Positions 41,894 to 53,107 of a stretch of 64,000 bases of DNA are shown piece after piece; positions within the stretch are counted from its first letter, which is position 1, and each line of letters begins with the position of its first letter. This DNA comes from Pseudarthrobacter phenanthrenivorans Sphe3 (GTDB taxonomy: Bacteria > Actinomycetota > Actinomycetes > Actinomycetales > Micrococcaceae): positions 2,046,001-2,110,000 of the forward strand of contig NC_015145.1 of assembly GCF_000189535.1 (NCBI RefSeq). Direction: 5' to 3'. The notes beneath the pieces are model-generated. The model ran no database searches. It worked only from the letters and a program-made list of their open reading frames with translations, and was not told the origin of the DNA. Both the position numbers and the translations under genes were made by a program.

Positions 41894-43336
41894 CTACAGT
41901 CCCTCGCTGTTGATCCTTGCCAGCAGCAGCGCTTCGGCGAGGATGGCGTTGCGGAAGTCGCCAAGGTGCAGGGACTCGTTGGCGCTGTGGGCGCGGGAGT
42001 CCGGATCCTCCACGCCGGTTACCAGGATCTGGACGTCCGGATACACCTCCGTGAGGTCGGCGATAAAGGGAATGGAACCACCTATTCCCGTCTCCACGGC
42101 CTTGACACCCCAAGCCTCCCCCAGGGCCCACATGGCCAGTGTGGCCGCCCGTGATGAGGTGTCGGTCAGGAACGGATTGCCGCTCTCCCCCGGCGTGAAG
42201 GTCACTTTGGCACCGAACGGCGCGTTCGCCTCAACGTGCTTCCGCACTGCCTCCATCGCTTCCCCGGGCACCTGGCCTGGTGCCAGGCGCAGGCTGAACT
42301 TTGCCCGTGCGCGCGGCAGCAGCGTGTTGGAGGCAGCGTCCACTGACGGTGCGTCGAAGCCGATGATGGACAGGGCCGGCTTGGTCCACAACCGGGAGGC
42401 GATGCTGCCCGACCCTGCCAGCCGGACGCCGTCGAGCACGGACGCGTCAGCCCGGTAGTCCGCCTCGGGAAGCTCCACGTTGGCTGTATCCCTCGCCACC
42501 AGGCCCTGGACCGCCACGTTTCCGTCGTCGTCGTGCAGGGTGGCGATAAGCCGGGACAGCAGGGTGGGTGCATCCAGGACGGGCCCGCCGTACATGCCCG
42601 AGTGGACGGCGTGCTCCAGGACCTGTACTTCGATGGTCCCGTCCACCAGTCCCCTCAGGCTGGTGGTCAGTGCGGGAATTCCAACTTTCCAGTTGCTTGA
42701 GTCGGCCACCACGATCACGTCGGAGCGCAGCAGCTCGCGGTTCGCTTCCAGGAACGCGCGGAAGGTCGGCGAGCCAGCTTCCTCCTCACCCTCGATGAAG
42801 AAGGTCACGCCAAGGCCCAGCGAACTGCCCAGTACTTCCGAAACGGCGGCATAGGCGGCAATGTGCGCCATGATGCCGGCCTTATCGTCCGCCGCGCCCC
42901 GCCCGTAGAGCCGGCCGTCCTTTTCGACGGCGGCGAACGGCTCTGTGTCCCACAGGCTTACATCGCCGGTGGGCTGGACGTCGTGGTGCGCGTAGAGGAG
43001 GATCGTGGGCTTCCCCCCGGCGGCTGGCCGGCGGGCAACGACGGCGGGCCCTCCGGGGGTGCCGTCCGCCTTGTCGCATTGCAGTATCTCAACGTCTTCC
43101 ACGCCTGCGCCGCGGAGCAGTTCCGCCACGGCTTCCGCGCTCCGGTCCAGCGGCGCCCTGTCAAAGCTTGGCCATGCTATTCCCGGGATGGCAACCAGCG
43201 ATTTCAGGCGTGCAAGGGTCTGGTCGAAGGAGCGGTCAATGGAGCTGCGGAGGTCTTCCGTCCAGCTGTTTCCGGCAAGGCCCGTGGATAAGGGGCCGTG
43301 GGAGTTCTGCGGCATAGCCGTCGGCGATGAAGTCAT
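41894..43336 (-). CDS. M20 family dipeptidase
   Basis: The 480-residue protein is a two-metal M20 peptidase. Metal and catalytic motifs are LLYAHHDVQPTGD (His, Asp), YGRGAADDKAGI (bridging Asp), FIEGEEEAGSP (catalytic and ligand Glu) and IVVADSSNW. A lid/dimerisation domain lies between residues ~220 and 330. It should cleave dipeptides or short peptides in the cytoplasm. ATG 43336 was chosen; upstream in-frame sequence to 43468 overlaps the divergent gene and is unconserved. The gene ends 163 bp after erpA starts. Confidence 0.93.
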   Translation of the reverse strand: MTSSPTAMPQNSHGPLSTGLAGNSWTEDLRSSIDRSFDQTLARLKSLVAIPGIAWPSFDRAPLDRSAEAVAELLRGAGVEDVEILQCDKADGTPGGPAVVARRPAAGGKPTILLYAHHDVQPTGDVSLWDTEPFAAVEKDGRLYGRGAADDKAGIMAHIAAYAAVSEVLGSSLGLGVTFFIEGEEEAGSPTFRAFLEANRELLRSDVIVVADSSNWKVGIPALTTSLRGLVDGTIEVQVLEHAVHSGMYGGPVLDAPTLLSRLIATLHDDDGNVAVQGLVARDTANVELPEADYRADASVLDGVRLAGSGSIASRLWTKPALSIIGFDAPSVDAASNTLLPRARAKFSLRLAPGQVPGEAMEAVRKHVEANAPFGAKVTFTPGESGNPFLTDTSSRAATLAMWALGEAWGVKAVETGIGGSIPFIADLTEVYPDVQILVTGVEDPDSRAHSANESLHLGDFRNAILAEALLLARINSEGL

Positions 43337-43429
43337 ACCAAAAACATTACCCGCGTCACATCCCCCGCTGTTGGCACCTGTCCCGGGCGGGCCGGAATTC
43401 CGCCGCCTCCCGCAAGGTATTCTGTTCAC

Positions 43430-44032
43430 GTGTTCGGACGTAAAAAGGAAGCGCCCTCGGCGCAGCAAACAGTAGACCAGCAGGCTGCAGAAGCCGCGGC
43501 GGAGGCAACCCGCGTGAGCGGCAAGGGGGCGCCCACACCAACCCGCAAGGCACAGGAAGCGGCGCGCAAGCGCCCCCTGGTTCCGGAAGACCGCAAGGCA
43601 TCCAAGGCCGCCGAGCGCCAGGCCGTCCAGGAACAGCGGCTCAAAATGCGGCAGGCCCTGGACACCGGTGACGAGAGGTTCCTGCCGCTGCGCGACAAGG
43701 GTCCGCAGAAGCGCTTTGCCCGTGACTTTGTGGACGCCCGCTTCAGCCTCGGCGAGTACCTGATGTTCGGCGCCCTGGTGTTCGTCCTGGTGTCCTTGGT
43801 AGTACCGGCCTCCAGTGACCTGATGATCTATGTGCTGGGCGGATTCTGGGTGATGTTCCTGGCTGTCTTCGTGGACGTGTTCGTCCTGTCCCGCCAGCTC
43901 CGCAAGCGTCTGACTGCGAAGTTCGGCGAGGTGGAGCGCGGCACTGTCTGGTATGGCTCCATGCGGTCCCTGCAGTTCCGCAAGCTTCGGCTGCCCAAGC
44001 CCCAGGTCAAGCGCGGCCAGTACCCGGCCTGA
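43430..44032 (+). CDS. DUF3043 family membrane protein
   Basis: The 200-residue protein matches DUF3043 of Actinobacteria. A charged N-terminal region rich in Ala/Lys/Arg (MFGRKKEAPSAQQT, RKAQEAARKRPLVPEDRKAS) is followed by LPLRDKGPQKRFARDFVDAR, two membrane helices (EYLMFGALVFVLVSLVVP and MIYVLGGFWVMFLAVFVDVFVL) and a basic tail. Function unknown; it is widely conserved. The start is GTG 43430, divergent from the M20 gene, and a bidirectional terminator follows. Confidence 0.92.
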   Translation: MFGRKKEAPSAQQTVDQQAAEAAAEATRVSGKGAPTPTRKAQEAARKRPLVPEDRKASKAAERQAVQEQRLKMRQALDTGDERFLPLRDKGPQKRFARDFVDARFSLGEYLMFGALVFVLVSLVVPASSDLMIYVLGGFWVMFLAVFVDVFVLSRQLRKRLTAKFGEVERGTVWYGSMRSLQFRKLRLPKPQVKRGQYPA

Positions 44033-44055
44033 CAGTCAGCGCACCATTTACGAAC

Positions 44056-44085
44056 AAAACCCCGGCGGAGGACCGCCGGGGTTTT
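44056..44085. terminator. bidirectional rho-independent terminator
   Basis: Perfect 13-bp arms (44056-44068, 44073-44085) with an AGGA loop begin with AAAA and end with TTTT. It lies between DUF3043 (+) and pyrD (-) and can serve both. Confidence 0.93.
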
Positions 44086-44101
44086 CACTTTAAGGCGTTG
44101 G

Positions 44102-45169
44102 TCAGGAGGTTTTTGCCGCCAGCTCCTTGTTGATGCGGGCTGCCCAGAACGGTCCTTCATAGAGGAATGCCGTGTAACCCTGGACCAGCGTTGCCCCGGC
44201 GTCCAGCCGATCCTGCACGTCCTGGGCTGTTTCCACGCCGCCCACTGCAACCAGCGTGAGGGCGTCCCCGGTGACTTTCTTGAGCCGGCGCAGGACCTCT
44301 AGGGAGCGCTGTTTAAGGGGAGCGCCGGAAAGGCCGCCGGCGCCGCATTTTTCCACCTCTTCCGCCGGAGAGGAGAGCCCTGTCCTGGCGATGGTGGTGT
44401 TGGTGGCAATGATGCCGTCCAGCTTCAGGTCCAGGGCGAGCCGGGCGACGTCGTCGATATCCTCATCGGTCAGGTCGGGCGCTATTTTCACCAGCAACGG
44501 AACGTGCCGTCCCGCTGCCCTGTCTGCCTCGTCGCCCACTGCGGTGAGCAGCGGCCGAAGGCTTTCCACGTCCTGGAGGAGCCTGAGGCCCGGTGTGTTG
44601 GGTGAGCTGACATTGACCACGAGGTAGTCGGCGGCGGGAGCAAGGCTGCGGGCGCTGACCAGGTAATCGTCGATGGCGTCGGCCAGTTCCACCGCCTTTG
44701 TTTTGCCGATATTGACGCCGATGACGGGGCGTACGCCCCGGTAGCGCCGTTGGAGTGCGGCGCGCGCGGCCTTGAGGCGGGGGGCTACGGCCGTGGCGCC
44801 GTCGTTATTGAATCCCATCCGGTTGATGACGGCACGGTCCTGGACCAGGCGGAACAGCCGCGGTTTTTCGTTGCCTGGCTGGGCCTGGCCGGTGATGGTT
44901 CCCACCTCGACGTGGCCAAAACCAAGCTCTGTCAGCGCTTCGATGCCATGGCCTTCCTTGTCGAAACCTGCGGCGAGGCCGAAGGGTGACGGAAAGGTGA
45001 GGCCAAACGCCGTCGTCTGCAGGGACGGGGCCGGCGCAGTAAGTTTCGCCAGGACTTTCCCCGCACCGCAGCGATGCGCGAACCGGATGCCCTTGAATCC
45101 GATTTTGTGGGCGCGCTCGGCGTCCATCCATGAAAAGGCCAGCCTGAAGAAAGTGGGGTAAACGCGCAT
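44102..45169 (-). CDS. pyrD: dihydroorotate dehydrogenase (quinone), class 2
   Basis: The 355-residue protein oxidises dihydroorotate to orotate in pyrimidine synthesis and passes electrons to quinone. The class 2 membrane-binding N-terminal helices are present ([28 protein letters not shown]). FMN barrel motifs include [15 protein letters not shown] and the active-site segment [12 protein letters not shown] with the catalytic Ser. The later [31 protein letters not shown] binds phosphate. The ATG at 45169 was picked since homology begins at MRVYPTFFR; upstream sequence is unconserved. Confidence 0.95.
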   Translation of the reverse strand: MRVYPTFFRLAFSWMDAERAHKIGFKGIRFAHRCGAGKVLAKLTAPAPSLQTTAFGLTFPSPFGLAAGFDKEGHGIEALTELGFGHVEVGTITGQAQPGNEKPRLFRLVQDRAVINRMGFNNDGATAVAPRLKAARAALQRRYRGVRPVIGVNIGKTKAVELADAIDDYLVSARSLAPAADYLVVNVSSPNTPGLRLLQDVESLRPLLTAVGDEADRAAGRHVPLLVKIAPDLTDEDIDDVARLALDLKLDGIIATNTTIARTGLSSPAEEVEKCGAGGLSGAPLKQRSLEVLRRLKKVTGDALTLVAVGGVETAQDVQDRLDAGATLVQGYTAFLYEGPFWAARINKELAAKTS

Positions 45170-45243
45170 GCCTCTAGTTTTCCGCCTTGTCCGTCCCACA
45201 CCAAAACGGGGAATACCAAAAGGACGCGGATTAGCATAAAGCC

Positions 45244-46257
45244 ATGGAATGGCAGCAGGACATCCTGGGCGAGGAGTTCGAGTCGCATACCTTCCGCGCC
45301 GCCGGGCCGGACGGCGTTGAGCGTACCGCCACACTGGTCCGTTTCCGCCCGGCTGTGGCGCCGCCGCCCCGGACGGGACGCCGGCCGGCGGTGTTATTCC
45401 TCCATGGCTGGAGTGACTACTTCTTCAATGTGGACCTGGCCCGTTTTTGGTCCTCGGCCGGTTACGAGTTCTATGCGCTGGACATGCATAACCACGGCCG
45501 CAGCCTTCAGCCGGACCTTCCGGGCGGCTATGTATCCAACCTGGAGGACTACGATGCGGAAATCTCGGTGGCATGCAGGCTCATCAGCTATGACGGCGCC
45601 AGCCAGGGCCTGACCCTCATGGGCCACTCCACGGGGGGCCTGGTGGCTGTGTTGTGGGCCAGCAGGCATCCCGACCTCGTGTCCCGGCTCGTCCTCAACA
45701 GTCCCTGGCTGGAGATGCATGGCAGCGCACTGGTGCGGCGCGCGGCGTCCCGGATGGTGGGACCCGTGGCCAGGTTCCGGCCGGAGGCTGTGCTGCGGCT
45801 GCCGGAGCGCGGCTTCTATTGGCGGACCATCAGCAGTTCCGCTGAAGGTGAGTGGTCCCTGGACGACCGGTACCGCCCACCGATGGCGTTTCCGGTGCGT
45901 GCAGGCTGGCTCAGCGCTGTCCTGGCAGGCCACAGCAAGGTGGCGCGGGGCCTGGACATCGACGTTCCCATCCTTGTGCTGCTGTCCAGGGGAAGCGCCA
46001 ACGGCCTTTTCTGGTCTGAGGAGATGCGGCGGACCGATGCCGTTCTGGACGTTAACATCATCGCTGCGCGGGCACTGACCCTTGGCCGCACAGTGACGGT
46101 GGAAAGGATCGACGGCGCGCTGCATGACGTGTTCCTCTCCCCTGCCGACGTCCGGGCCGACGCATACGCGCGGTTGGCGCGCTGGCTCAGGGCATATGGC
46201 GACGACGGGCCGCAAGCGCGCGGACCGCAGACTAAGGAAAGCCCGGCCGGTGAGTGA
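45244..46257 (+). CDS. alpha/beta hydrolase (first of tandem pair)
   Basis: The 337-residue protein is a serine hydrolase of the alpha/beta fold with an oxyanion HGW motif ([11 protein letters not shown]), a nucleophile in MGHSTGG (Ser near 124), and a likely catalytic His in GALHDVFLS. It resembles monoglyceride-lipase/lysophospholipase-type enzymes (serine aminopeptidase S33 domain). The exact substrate is unknown. Its stop codon overlaps the GTG of a paralogous gene. The two are ~40% similar by eye, so they arose by duplication. Confidence 0.88.
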   Translation: MEWQQDILGEEFESHTFRAAGPDGVERTATLVRFRPAVAPPPRTGRRPAVLFLHGWSDYFFNVDLARFWSSAGYEFYALDMHNHGRSLQPDLPGGYVSNLEDYDAEISVACRLISYDGASQGLTLMGHSTGGLVAVLWASRHPDLVSRLVLNSPWLEMHGSALVRRAASRMVGPVARFRPEAVLRLPERGFYWRTISSSAEGEWSLDDRYRPPMAFPVRAGWLSAVLAGHSKVARGLDIDVPILVLLSRGSANGLFWSEEMRRTDAVLDVNIIAARALTLGRTVTVERIDGALHDVFLSPADVRADAYARLARWLRAYGDDGPQARGPQTKESPAGE

Positions 46258-47317
46258 GCCGGCGGGGCGGGGCCCAACCGGGGTACCCACCATCAGTGGA
46301 AGTGCAGGCACTGCCTGGGCGCCGGATATCCTCGGCCCCGGGTTCCAGCAGCGCATACTGCCTCTTGCGCCGGATGATGAGGGGGACGTCTGCGCAACGC
46401 TGGTCCGCTGCACGCCGCAGGGACAGCGGGGCACGACGGCGGGACAGGACACGGCGGCGCAGGAGGCCGGAGTGAACGTGGTCCTTTACGTGCACGGCTG
46501 GGCTGACTATTTCCTCCAGGCCGAAGTTGCGGAGTACCTGGCAAATGCGGGGTTTCCCTTCTATGCCGTGGACTTGCGGAAGTTTGGCCGCAGCCTGCGC
46601 CCCTGGCAAACGCCGGGCTTTACCGAGGACCTTGCCGTTTACGATGAGGACCTGGCCGCCGCCCTGGGCGCCATCAGGGAAGACCTCGCGGAAGAGCTGG
46701 GGCCGGAAGCCAGGCCCGTGGTTCACCTGTTGGCCCATTCCCTGGGCGGACTGATCGCCGCGCTTTGGGCGGACCGGAACCCGGGCGCCCTGGGTACGCT
46801 GATCCTGAATGCGCCGTGGCTGGAACTGCAGGGCAGCAGTATCATCCGCACCATCGCGATGCACTTGGTGGATCCGCTGTCCAGGACGGATCCCCGAAGG
46901 CCCCTATGGCTTCCCGAGATGCCAGGCTACTGGCAAAGCGTGAGCAATGAGGCCCACGGGGAGTGGCACCTTGACCCCTTGTGGCGTCCCCGGGCGTCAT
47001 TTCCCATCCGGGCAGGTTGGGCGAAGGCGGTCCTGGCCGGACATGCGGCGGTGGAGCGGCGGCTGGACATCCGCGCCCCCACGCTTGTCCTGTTGTCCGC
47101 CCGAACCCGGATCCAGATTGAATGGTCTGCGGAGCTGATGGAGGCGGACGCGGTCATCGACGTGGAGGAGACGGCCAACCGCTCCCTGCGGCTGGGCCGG
47201 CGGGTGGCGGTCTTCCGCTACCCGGGCGCCATCCACGATGTCTTCCTTTCCCGGCGGGCGGTGCGGGAAGAAGCCTGCGGGGACCTGGCGGCGTGGCTGC
47301 GGGCGTATCCGGCCTGA
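46250..47317 (+). CDS. alpha/beta hydrolase (second of tandem pair)
   Basis: The 355-residue protein is the paralogue of the preceding gene: VVLYVHGWADYFLQAEVAEYLANAGFPFYAVDLRKFGRSLRP aligns with the equivalent segment of the first. The nucleophile is in LLAHSLGG and the catalytic His in GAIHDVFLS. The GTG at 46250 overlaps the stop of the first gene (GTGAGTGA), indicating translational coupling and perhaps a heteromeric or sequential function. An alternative start further in cannot be excluded because the first ~45 residues are unconserved. Confidence 0.86.
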   Translation: MSEPAGRGPTGVPTISGSAGTAWAPDILGPGFQQRILPLAPDDEGDVCATLVRCTPQGQRGTTAGQDTAAQEAGVNVVLYVHGWADYFLQAEVAEYLANAGFPFYAVDLRKFGRSLRPWQTPGFTEDLAVYDEDLAAALGAIREDLAEELGPEARPVVHLLAHSLGGLIAALWADRNPGALGTLILNAPWLELQGSSIIRTIAMHLVDPLSRTDPRRPLWLPEMPGYWQSVSNEAHGEWHLDPLWRPRASFPIRAGWAKAVLAGHAAVERRLDIRAPTLVLLSARTRIQIEWSAELMEADAVIDVEETANRSLRLGRRVAVFRYPGAIHDVFLSRRAVREEACGDLAAWLRAYPA

Positions 47318-47380
47318 AGCAGCACCCCTGGCTTTGGGCGTGTGCCGCAAAGTTCAGAGCTGCCTTGCGGCCGCCTTGCG

Positions 47381-48208
47381 CTAGCTGCCCGCCGGAGCTG
47401 CGGCGTCCACGGCTCCTCCGTACCGGCGGTCCCGCTGAGCGTACTCTTCAACCGCCGCCCAGAGCGTCCGGCGGTCGACATCCGGCCAGAGAGTATCCAT
47501 GAACACAAATTCGGCGTACGCGGACTGCCAGAGCAGGAAATTGGACAACCGCTGCTCACCCGAGCTGCGGAGGAACAGGTCCACGTCCGGCAGGTCCGGC
47601 TCGTCAAGGTACTTCTGGATGGTCCGCTCGGTGATGGCACCCGGCTTCAGCCTGCCGGCGGCAACCTCGGCGGCTATGGCCGAGACGGCGTCAGTAATCT
47701 CCGCCCGCCCGCCGTAATTAACACACATGGTCAACGTGCAGGTGCTGTTGCCGGCGGTGAACTCCTCCGCCTCCTCCAGCTCCCGGATAACAGAACCCCA
47801 AAGCCGCGGGCGCCTGCCGGACCAGCGGACACGCACGCCCCATTCGTCGAGCTGGTTCCGTTGCCTCCGCAGCACGTCCTTGTTAAATCCCATCAGGAAG
47901 CGGACTTCCTCCGGAGACCGGCGCCAGTTCTCCGTGGAAAACGCATAAACGCTGACGTACTCAATGCCCAGTTCGATGGCCCCCGCCATGACGTCCAGGA
48001 GCGCCGGCTCCCCTGCCTTGTGCCCTTCAATCCGGGGCAGTCCGCGCTGGTTGGCCCACCGGCCGTTGCCGTCCATCACAATTGCCACGTGCCGGGGGAT
48101 GAATTCCGCCGGGATGGCCGGCGCCACGGCCCCGGAGGGATGAGGGTACGGGGCAACCACTGGATGGGTGCGCTTACGGGAGGCTGTGTTCTTTTTGCCG
48201 AGGGCCAC
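47381..48208 (-). CDS. uppS: isoprenyl transferase (cis-polyprenyl diphosphate synthase)
   Basis: The 275-residue protein is a cis-prenyltransferase. [24 protein letters not shown] contains the catalytic Asp and pyrophosphate-binding Arg, and [23 protein letters not shown] the Mg/PPi site. It makes the polyprenyl diphosphate (undecaprenyl or decaprenyl) used as lipid carrier for peptidoglycan. Chain length cannot be told by sight. An N-terminal ~30-residue basic extension is present. The GTG at 48208 begins 2 bp after the recO stop and has GGAGC upstream, so recO-uppS is an operon. Confidence 0.94.
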   Translation of the reverse strand: MALGKKNTASRKRTHPVVAPYPHPSGAVAPAIPAEFIPRHVAIVMDGNGRWANQRGLPRIEGHKAGEPALLDVMAGAIELGIEYVSVYAFSTENWRRSPEEVRFLMGFNKDVLRRQRNQLDEWGVRVRWSGRRPRLWGSVIRELEEAEEFTAGNSTCTLTMCVNYGGRAEITDAVSAIAAEVAAGRLKPGAITERTIQKYLDEPDLPDVDLFLRSSGEQRLSNFLLWQSAYAEFVFMDTLWPDVDRRTLWAAVEEYAQRDRRYGGAVDAAAPAGS

Positions 48209-48210
48209 TG

Positions 48211-48963
48211 TCAGCTTCGCTCCACATGTTTGAGGGACTTCAGGACTCGTTCGAGGTGCCATTGGAGGTAGGCGGCCACCAGGCCGGCAGCCTCTTTGCG
48301 GTGGACGGGCAGGGATGCGTCCGCAGTCGCCCAGTCGCCGGTGAGCAGCGCGGCCAGCAGGAGCACGGTTTTTGCTGCCGGCGCCGGCGATCCGGGCGGC
48401 CTGCACCCACCGCACACCATCCCTCCCAGGGCGGCCGAAAAAGCCGTGTGCGGGCCCGGCATCCCACAACGGGCGCAATGCGTGAAGCTTGGCGCCCAGC
48501 CACCGGTGGCCAATGCCCTTAGGAGATAGGAATCGAGGATCAGGCCGGCTGCGTGCTCGTCCCTGCTGAGCGATGCCAGCGCCCCCACCAGGAGGTTGTA
48601 TTGAGCGGTACCGGCCTCGCCGTCGACATCTGTCAGCTTCTCCGCCGTCTCCGTCATGGCGGCCGCCACGGTATAACGGCCATAGTCCGCCGCGATGCTT
48701 CCGCCATACGCACCCTTGGCAACAGCCTGGGTCACGATGTCCAGGGTCTTGCCGGACACGAGCTGGAGATCGGCCACCATGAACGGCTCAAGCCGGGCAC
48801 CGAACCTGCTGCTGGTGCGCCGGACACCCTTGGCGACGGCGCGCACCTGGCCATGGTGTTTGGTCAGCAACGTGATGATCCGGTCAGCCTCCCCCAGTTT
48901 GTGGGTGCGCAGGACGACGGCGTCGTCCCGGTACGCGCGGGAGGCGAAAGAGTGTTGGGCCAC
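48211..48963 (-). CDS. recO: DNA repair protein RecO
   Basis: The 250-residue protein has the N-terminal OB fold ([51 protein letters not shown]), a helical domain, and a zinc site in [26 protein letters not shown] (CxxC...CxxC). RecO loads RecA with RecR during RecF-pathway recombination repair. GTG 48963 was chosen by homology ([19 protein letters not shown]); the frame runs on upstream without conservation. uppS follows in the same operon. Confidence 0.94.
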   Translation of the reverse strand: MAQHSFASRAYRDDAVVLRTHKLGEADRIITLLTKHHGQVRAVAKGVRRTSSRFGARLEPFMVADLQLVSGKTLDIVTQAVAKGAYGGSIAADYGRYTVAAAMTETAEKLTDVDGEAGTAQYNLLVGALASLSRDEHAAGLILDSYLLRALATGGWAPSFTHCARCGMPGPHTAFSAALGGMVCGGCRPPGSPAPAAKTVLLLAALLTGDWATADASLPVHRKEAAGLVAAYLQWHLERVLKSLKHVERS

Positions 48964-49066
48964 GCCTTTATCTTCCCATCCTTTTGCGGCGCGGCAGCGC
49001 CCGCGCCACACTGCGCAAGCCGGGCGCCGCCGGGTTGAACCCGGCGGCACCCGGCAAGGCGGTGGA

Positions 49067-50887
<1,821 letters not shown>

Positions 50888-50915
<28 letters not shown>

Positions 50916-50944
50916 CAGCTAAGAAGGAGAAGCTCTGCACGCAC
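50888..50944 (-). CDS. leuA leader peptide with four consecutive Leu codons
   Basis: A GTG at 50944 opens an 18-codon frame giving MRAELLLLSCRGEASDAI, ending in TAG at 50888. Codons 5-8 all encode Leu. No SD precedes it, so it may be leaderless, as is usual for actinobacterial uORFs. It resembles leuA leader peptides of other Actinobacteria (LLLL followed by SCRGE). Ribosome stalling at the Leu run under leucine shortage would alter the leader fold. Confidence 0.8.
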
Positions 50945-51059
50945 CTTTTGAGAGTAGCACGCGTGCGTAAGATGAAAGGGCACTACCGTCCGTAAAGTCC
51001 ACCATGCAGACGCCGCGCGGTAATCCTCCGGTTGCGGCTCTTCATCAGAAGGAGTTTCA

Positions 51060-53012
51060 GTGCGCATTTCGGGGATCGACCTGTCCACCATCGATTACAC
51101 GGTCCGGCCGCAGGATGACCTTTACCAGCACGTCAACGGCGCATGGCTCAAGGCCACCGAGATTCCCGACGACCGGCCATTGGAGGGCACGTTCACAGCA
51201 CTCCGTGATGGTTCCGAGATTGCTGTCCGGGACATTATCGAAGAGGCTGCAGCCAAGGGGGCCGCCGCCAGCGGAATTGAACGGAAGATCGGCGATCTCT
51301 ACAACAGCTTCATGGACGAGGCTGCCGTGGAGGCCAAAGGCATTGAACCCATCCGCCAGCGCCTCGCGGAGGTGTTCGCCACCTCCTCCGTGGCGGAGCT
51401 CGTCTCGTTGGCAGGCCGGCTTTTCCGGGCCGACGTCGGCGGGCTCTTCTACATCTACCCGGCGCCGGACGCCGGCAACCCGGACCGGGTCCTGCTGTAC
51501 ACCGGGCAAGGAGGCCTCGGCCTGCCGGACGAGTCCTACTACCGGGAAGAGAAGTTTGCCCCGATGGTCACCGCCTACACCGCGCATGTCAGGACCATGC
51601 TCGGACTGGCCGGGGTTGCCGATGCCGCTGAGGCTGCTGAACGGGTGGTGCAGCTGGAGACCAAGCTTGCCTCCCACCATTGGGACAACGTCACCCTCCG
51701 CAACCCGCAGAAGACGTACAACCTCAAGTCCGCCGACGAAGCCGCCGCCCTGTTCCCGCTGCTGGATGCCTGGTTCGACGCTGCCGGCATCGACCGGGAG
51801 AAGCGGCAGGAGATCGTGGTGAGCACCCCTCCGTTCTTCGAGGGGGCAGCGGGCCTGGTGGAGTCTGAGCCCCTGGCGCACTGGCAGGAATGGCTGGCGA
51901 TGCGGGTGGTGAGCGCGGCGGCACCGTACCTGTCGAAAGCCTTCGTGGACGCAAACTTCGCCTTTTACGGAACCACGATCAGCGGCACGCCGCGGAACAA
52001 GGACCGGTGGAAGCGGGGCGTCGCCGTCGTCGAGGCCGCTTTGGGTGAGGCCGTGGGCCAGATTTATGTGGCCCGGCACTTTCCGGAGTCCCACAAGGCA
52101 CGCATGCAGACGCTCGTTGCCAACCTTATTGAGGCCTATCGGCGCAGTATCACCGCGGTGGGCTGGATGGGCGAGGCCACCAAGGCCGAAGCCCTCCGCA
52201 AGCTCGAGGGATTCCGGGCAAAGATCGGATACCCGGACCAGTGGATCGACTACTCCGCAGTGGAAATCGACCCCGCTGACCTGCTGGGTAACGTTGAGCG
52301 CGCGCATAACGCCGACGTCGACCGGCACCTTGACGAGGTTGGCAAGCCGGTGGACCGCAACAAGTGGTTGATGACGCCGCAGACAGTCAATGCGTACTAC
52401 CACCCCATGATGAACGAGATTGTCTTCCCGGCGGCGATACTGCAGCCTCCGTTCTTCACCGCTGATGCCGACGACGCCGTGAACTACGGCGGTATCGGTG
52501 CCGTGATCGGACACGAGATCGGGCATGGATTCGATGACCAGGGATCACAGTTCGACGGCGGCGGGGCCCTGCGGAACTGGTGGACTGAGGAAGACCGCCA
52601 GGCCTTCGAAAAGCTCACCGCACAACTGGTGGCCCAGTTTGAAGTCCTGTCCCCGTCAGCGGCAGCCGGCCACAACGTCAACGGCCGCCTCACCCTGGGC
52701 GAGAACATCGGCGACCTGGCAGGCCTCACCATCGCCTACAAGGCCTACCAGATCAGCTTGGATGGAAAGGAACCGGAGGTACTGGACGGGCTCACCGGCG
52801 AGCAGCGCTTCTTCGCTTCATGGGCGGCAGGGTGGCGGCAGGTCATCCGGCCGGAGGAGGCCATCCGGCGGCTGGCCACGGACCCGCACTCCCCCAATGA
52901 GTTCCGCACCAATGCCATCGCAAAGAACCTGGACGCCTTCCACGAGGCGTTCGACGTGTCCGAACAGGACGGTATGTGGATGCCGCCCGCGGAGCGCGTC
53001 AGCATCTGGTAA
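51060..53012 (+). CDS. M13 family metallopeptidase (neprilysin-like, PepO)
   Basis: The 650-residue protein is an M13 zinc endopeptidase. The zinc motif HEIGH is at 485-489, with third ligand and support in GENIGDLAGLTIAYKAY, and NAYYHPMMNEIVFPAAILQPPFF is the substrate-binding NAYY-type block. The N-terminal half (DLYQHVNGAWLKATEIPDDRP onwards) is the helical cap. It cleaves oligopeptides; no signal peptide is present. The GTG at 51060 has GAAGGAG upstream. It is divergent from the leuA leader. The C-terminal CxxW of mammalian enzymes is replaced by RVSIW. Confidence 0.94.
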   Translation: MRISGIDLSTIDYTVRPQDDLYQHVNGAWLKATEIPDDRPLEGTFTALRDGSEIAVRDIIEEAAAKGAAASGIERKIGDLYNSFMDEAAVEAKGIEPIRQRLAEVFATSSVAELVSLAGRLFRADVGGLFYIYPAPDAGNPDRVLLYTGQGGLGLPDESYYREEKFAPMVTAYTAHVRTMLGLAGVADAAEAAERVVQLETKLASHHWDNVTLRNPQKTYNLKSADEAAALFPLLDAWFDAAGIDREKRQEIVVSTPPFFEGAAGLVESEPLAHWQEWLAMRVVSAAAPYLSKAFVDANFAFYGTTISGTPRNKDRWKRGVAVVEAALGEAVGQIYVARHFPESHKARMQTLVANLIEAYRRSITAVGWMGEATKAEALRKLEGFRAKIGYPDQWIDYSAVEIDPADLLGNVERAHNADVDRHLDEVGKPVDRNKWLMTPQTVNAYYHPMMNEIVFPAAILQPPFFTADADDAVNYGGIGAVIGHEIGHGFDDQGSQFDGGGALRNWWTEEDRQAFEKLTAQLVAQFEVLSPSAAAGHNVNGRLTLGENIGDLAGLTIAYKAYQISLDGKEPEVLDGLTGEQRFFASWAAGWRQVIRPEEAIRRLATDPHSPNEFRTNAIAKNLDAFHEAFDVSEQDGMWMPPAERVSIW

Positions 53013-53020
53013 GCAATGAA

Positions 53021-53056
53021 AGCAGCGGGGCCCGCCACCAGGCGGGCCCCGCTGCT
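53021..53056. terminator. bidirectional terminator between M13 peptidase and LCP genes
   Basis: Perfect 16-bp arms at 53021-53036 and 53041-53056 with an ACCA loop, followed by TACTTTAAT. Located between the convergent M13 and LCP genes. Confidence 0.88.
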
Positions 53057-53107
53057 TACTTTAATGCGCTGCCTTGTCCGGCGGCTGCGGAGCGGTTTCC
53101 CTGGCCC

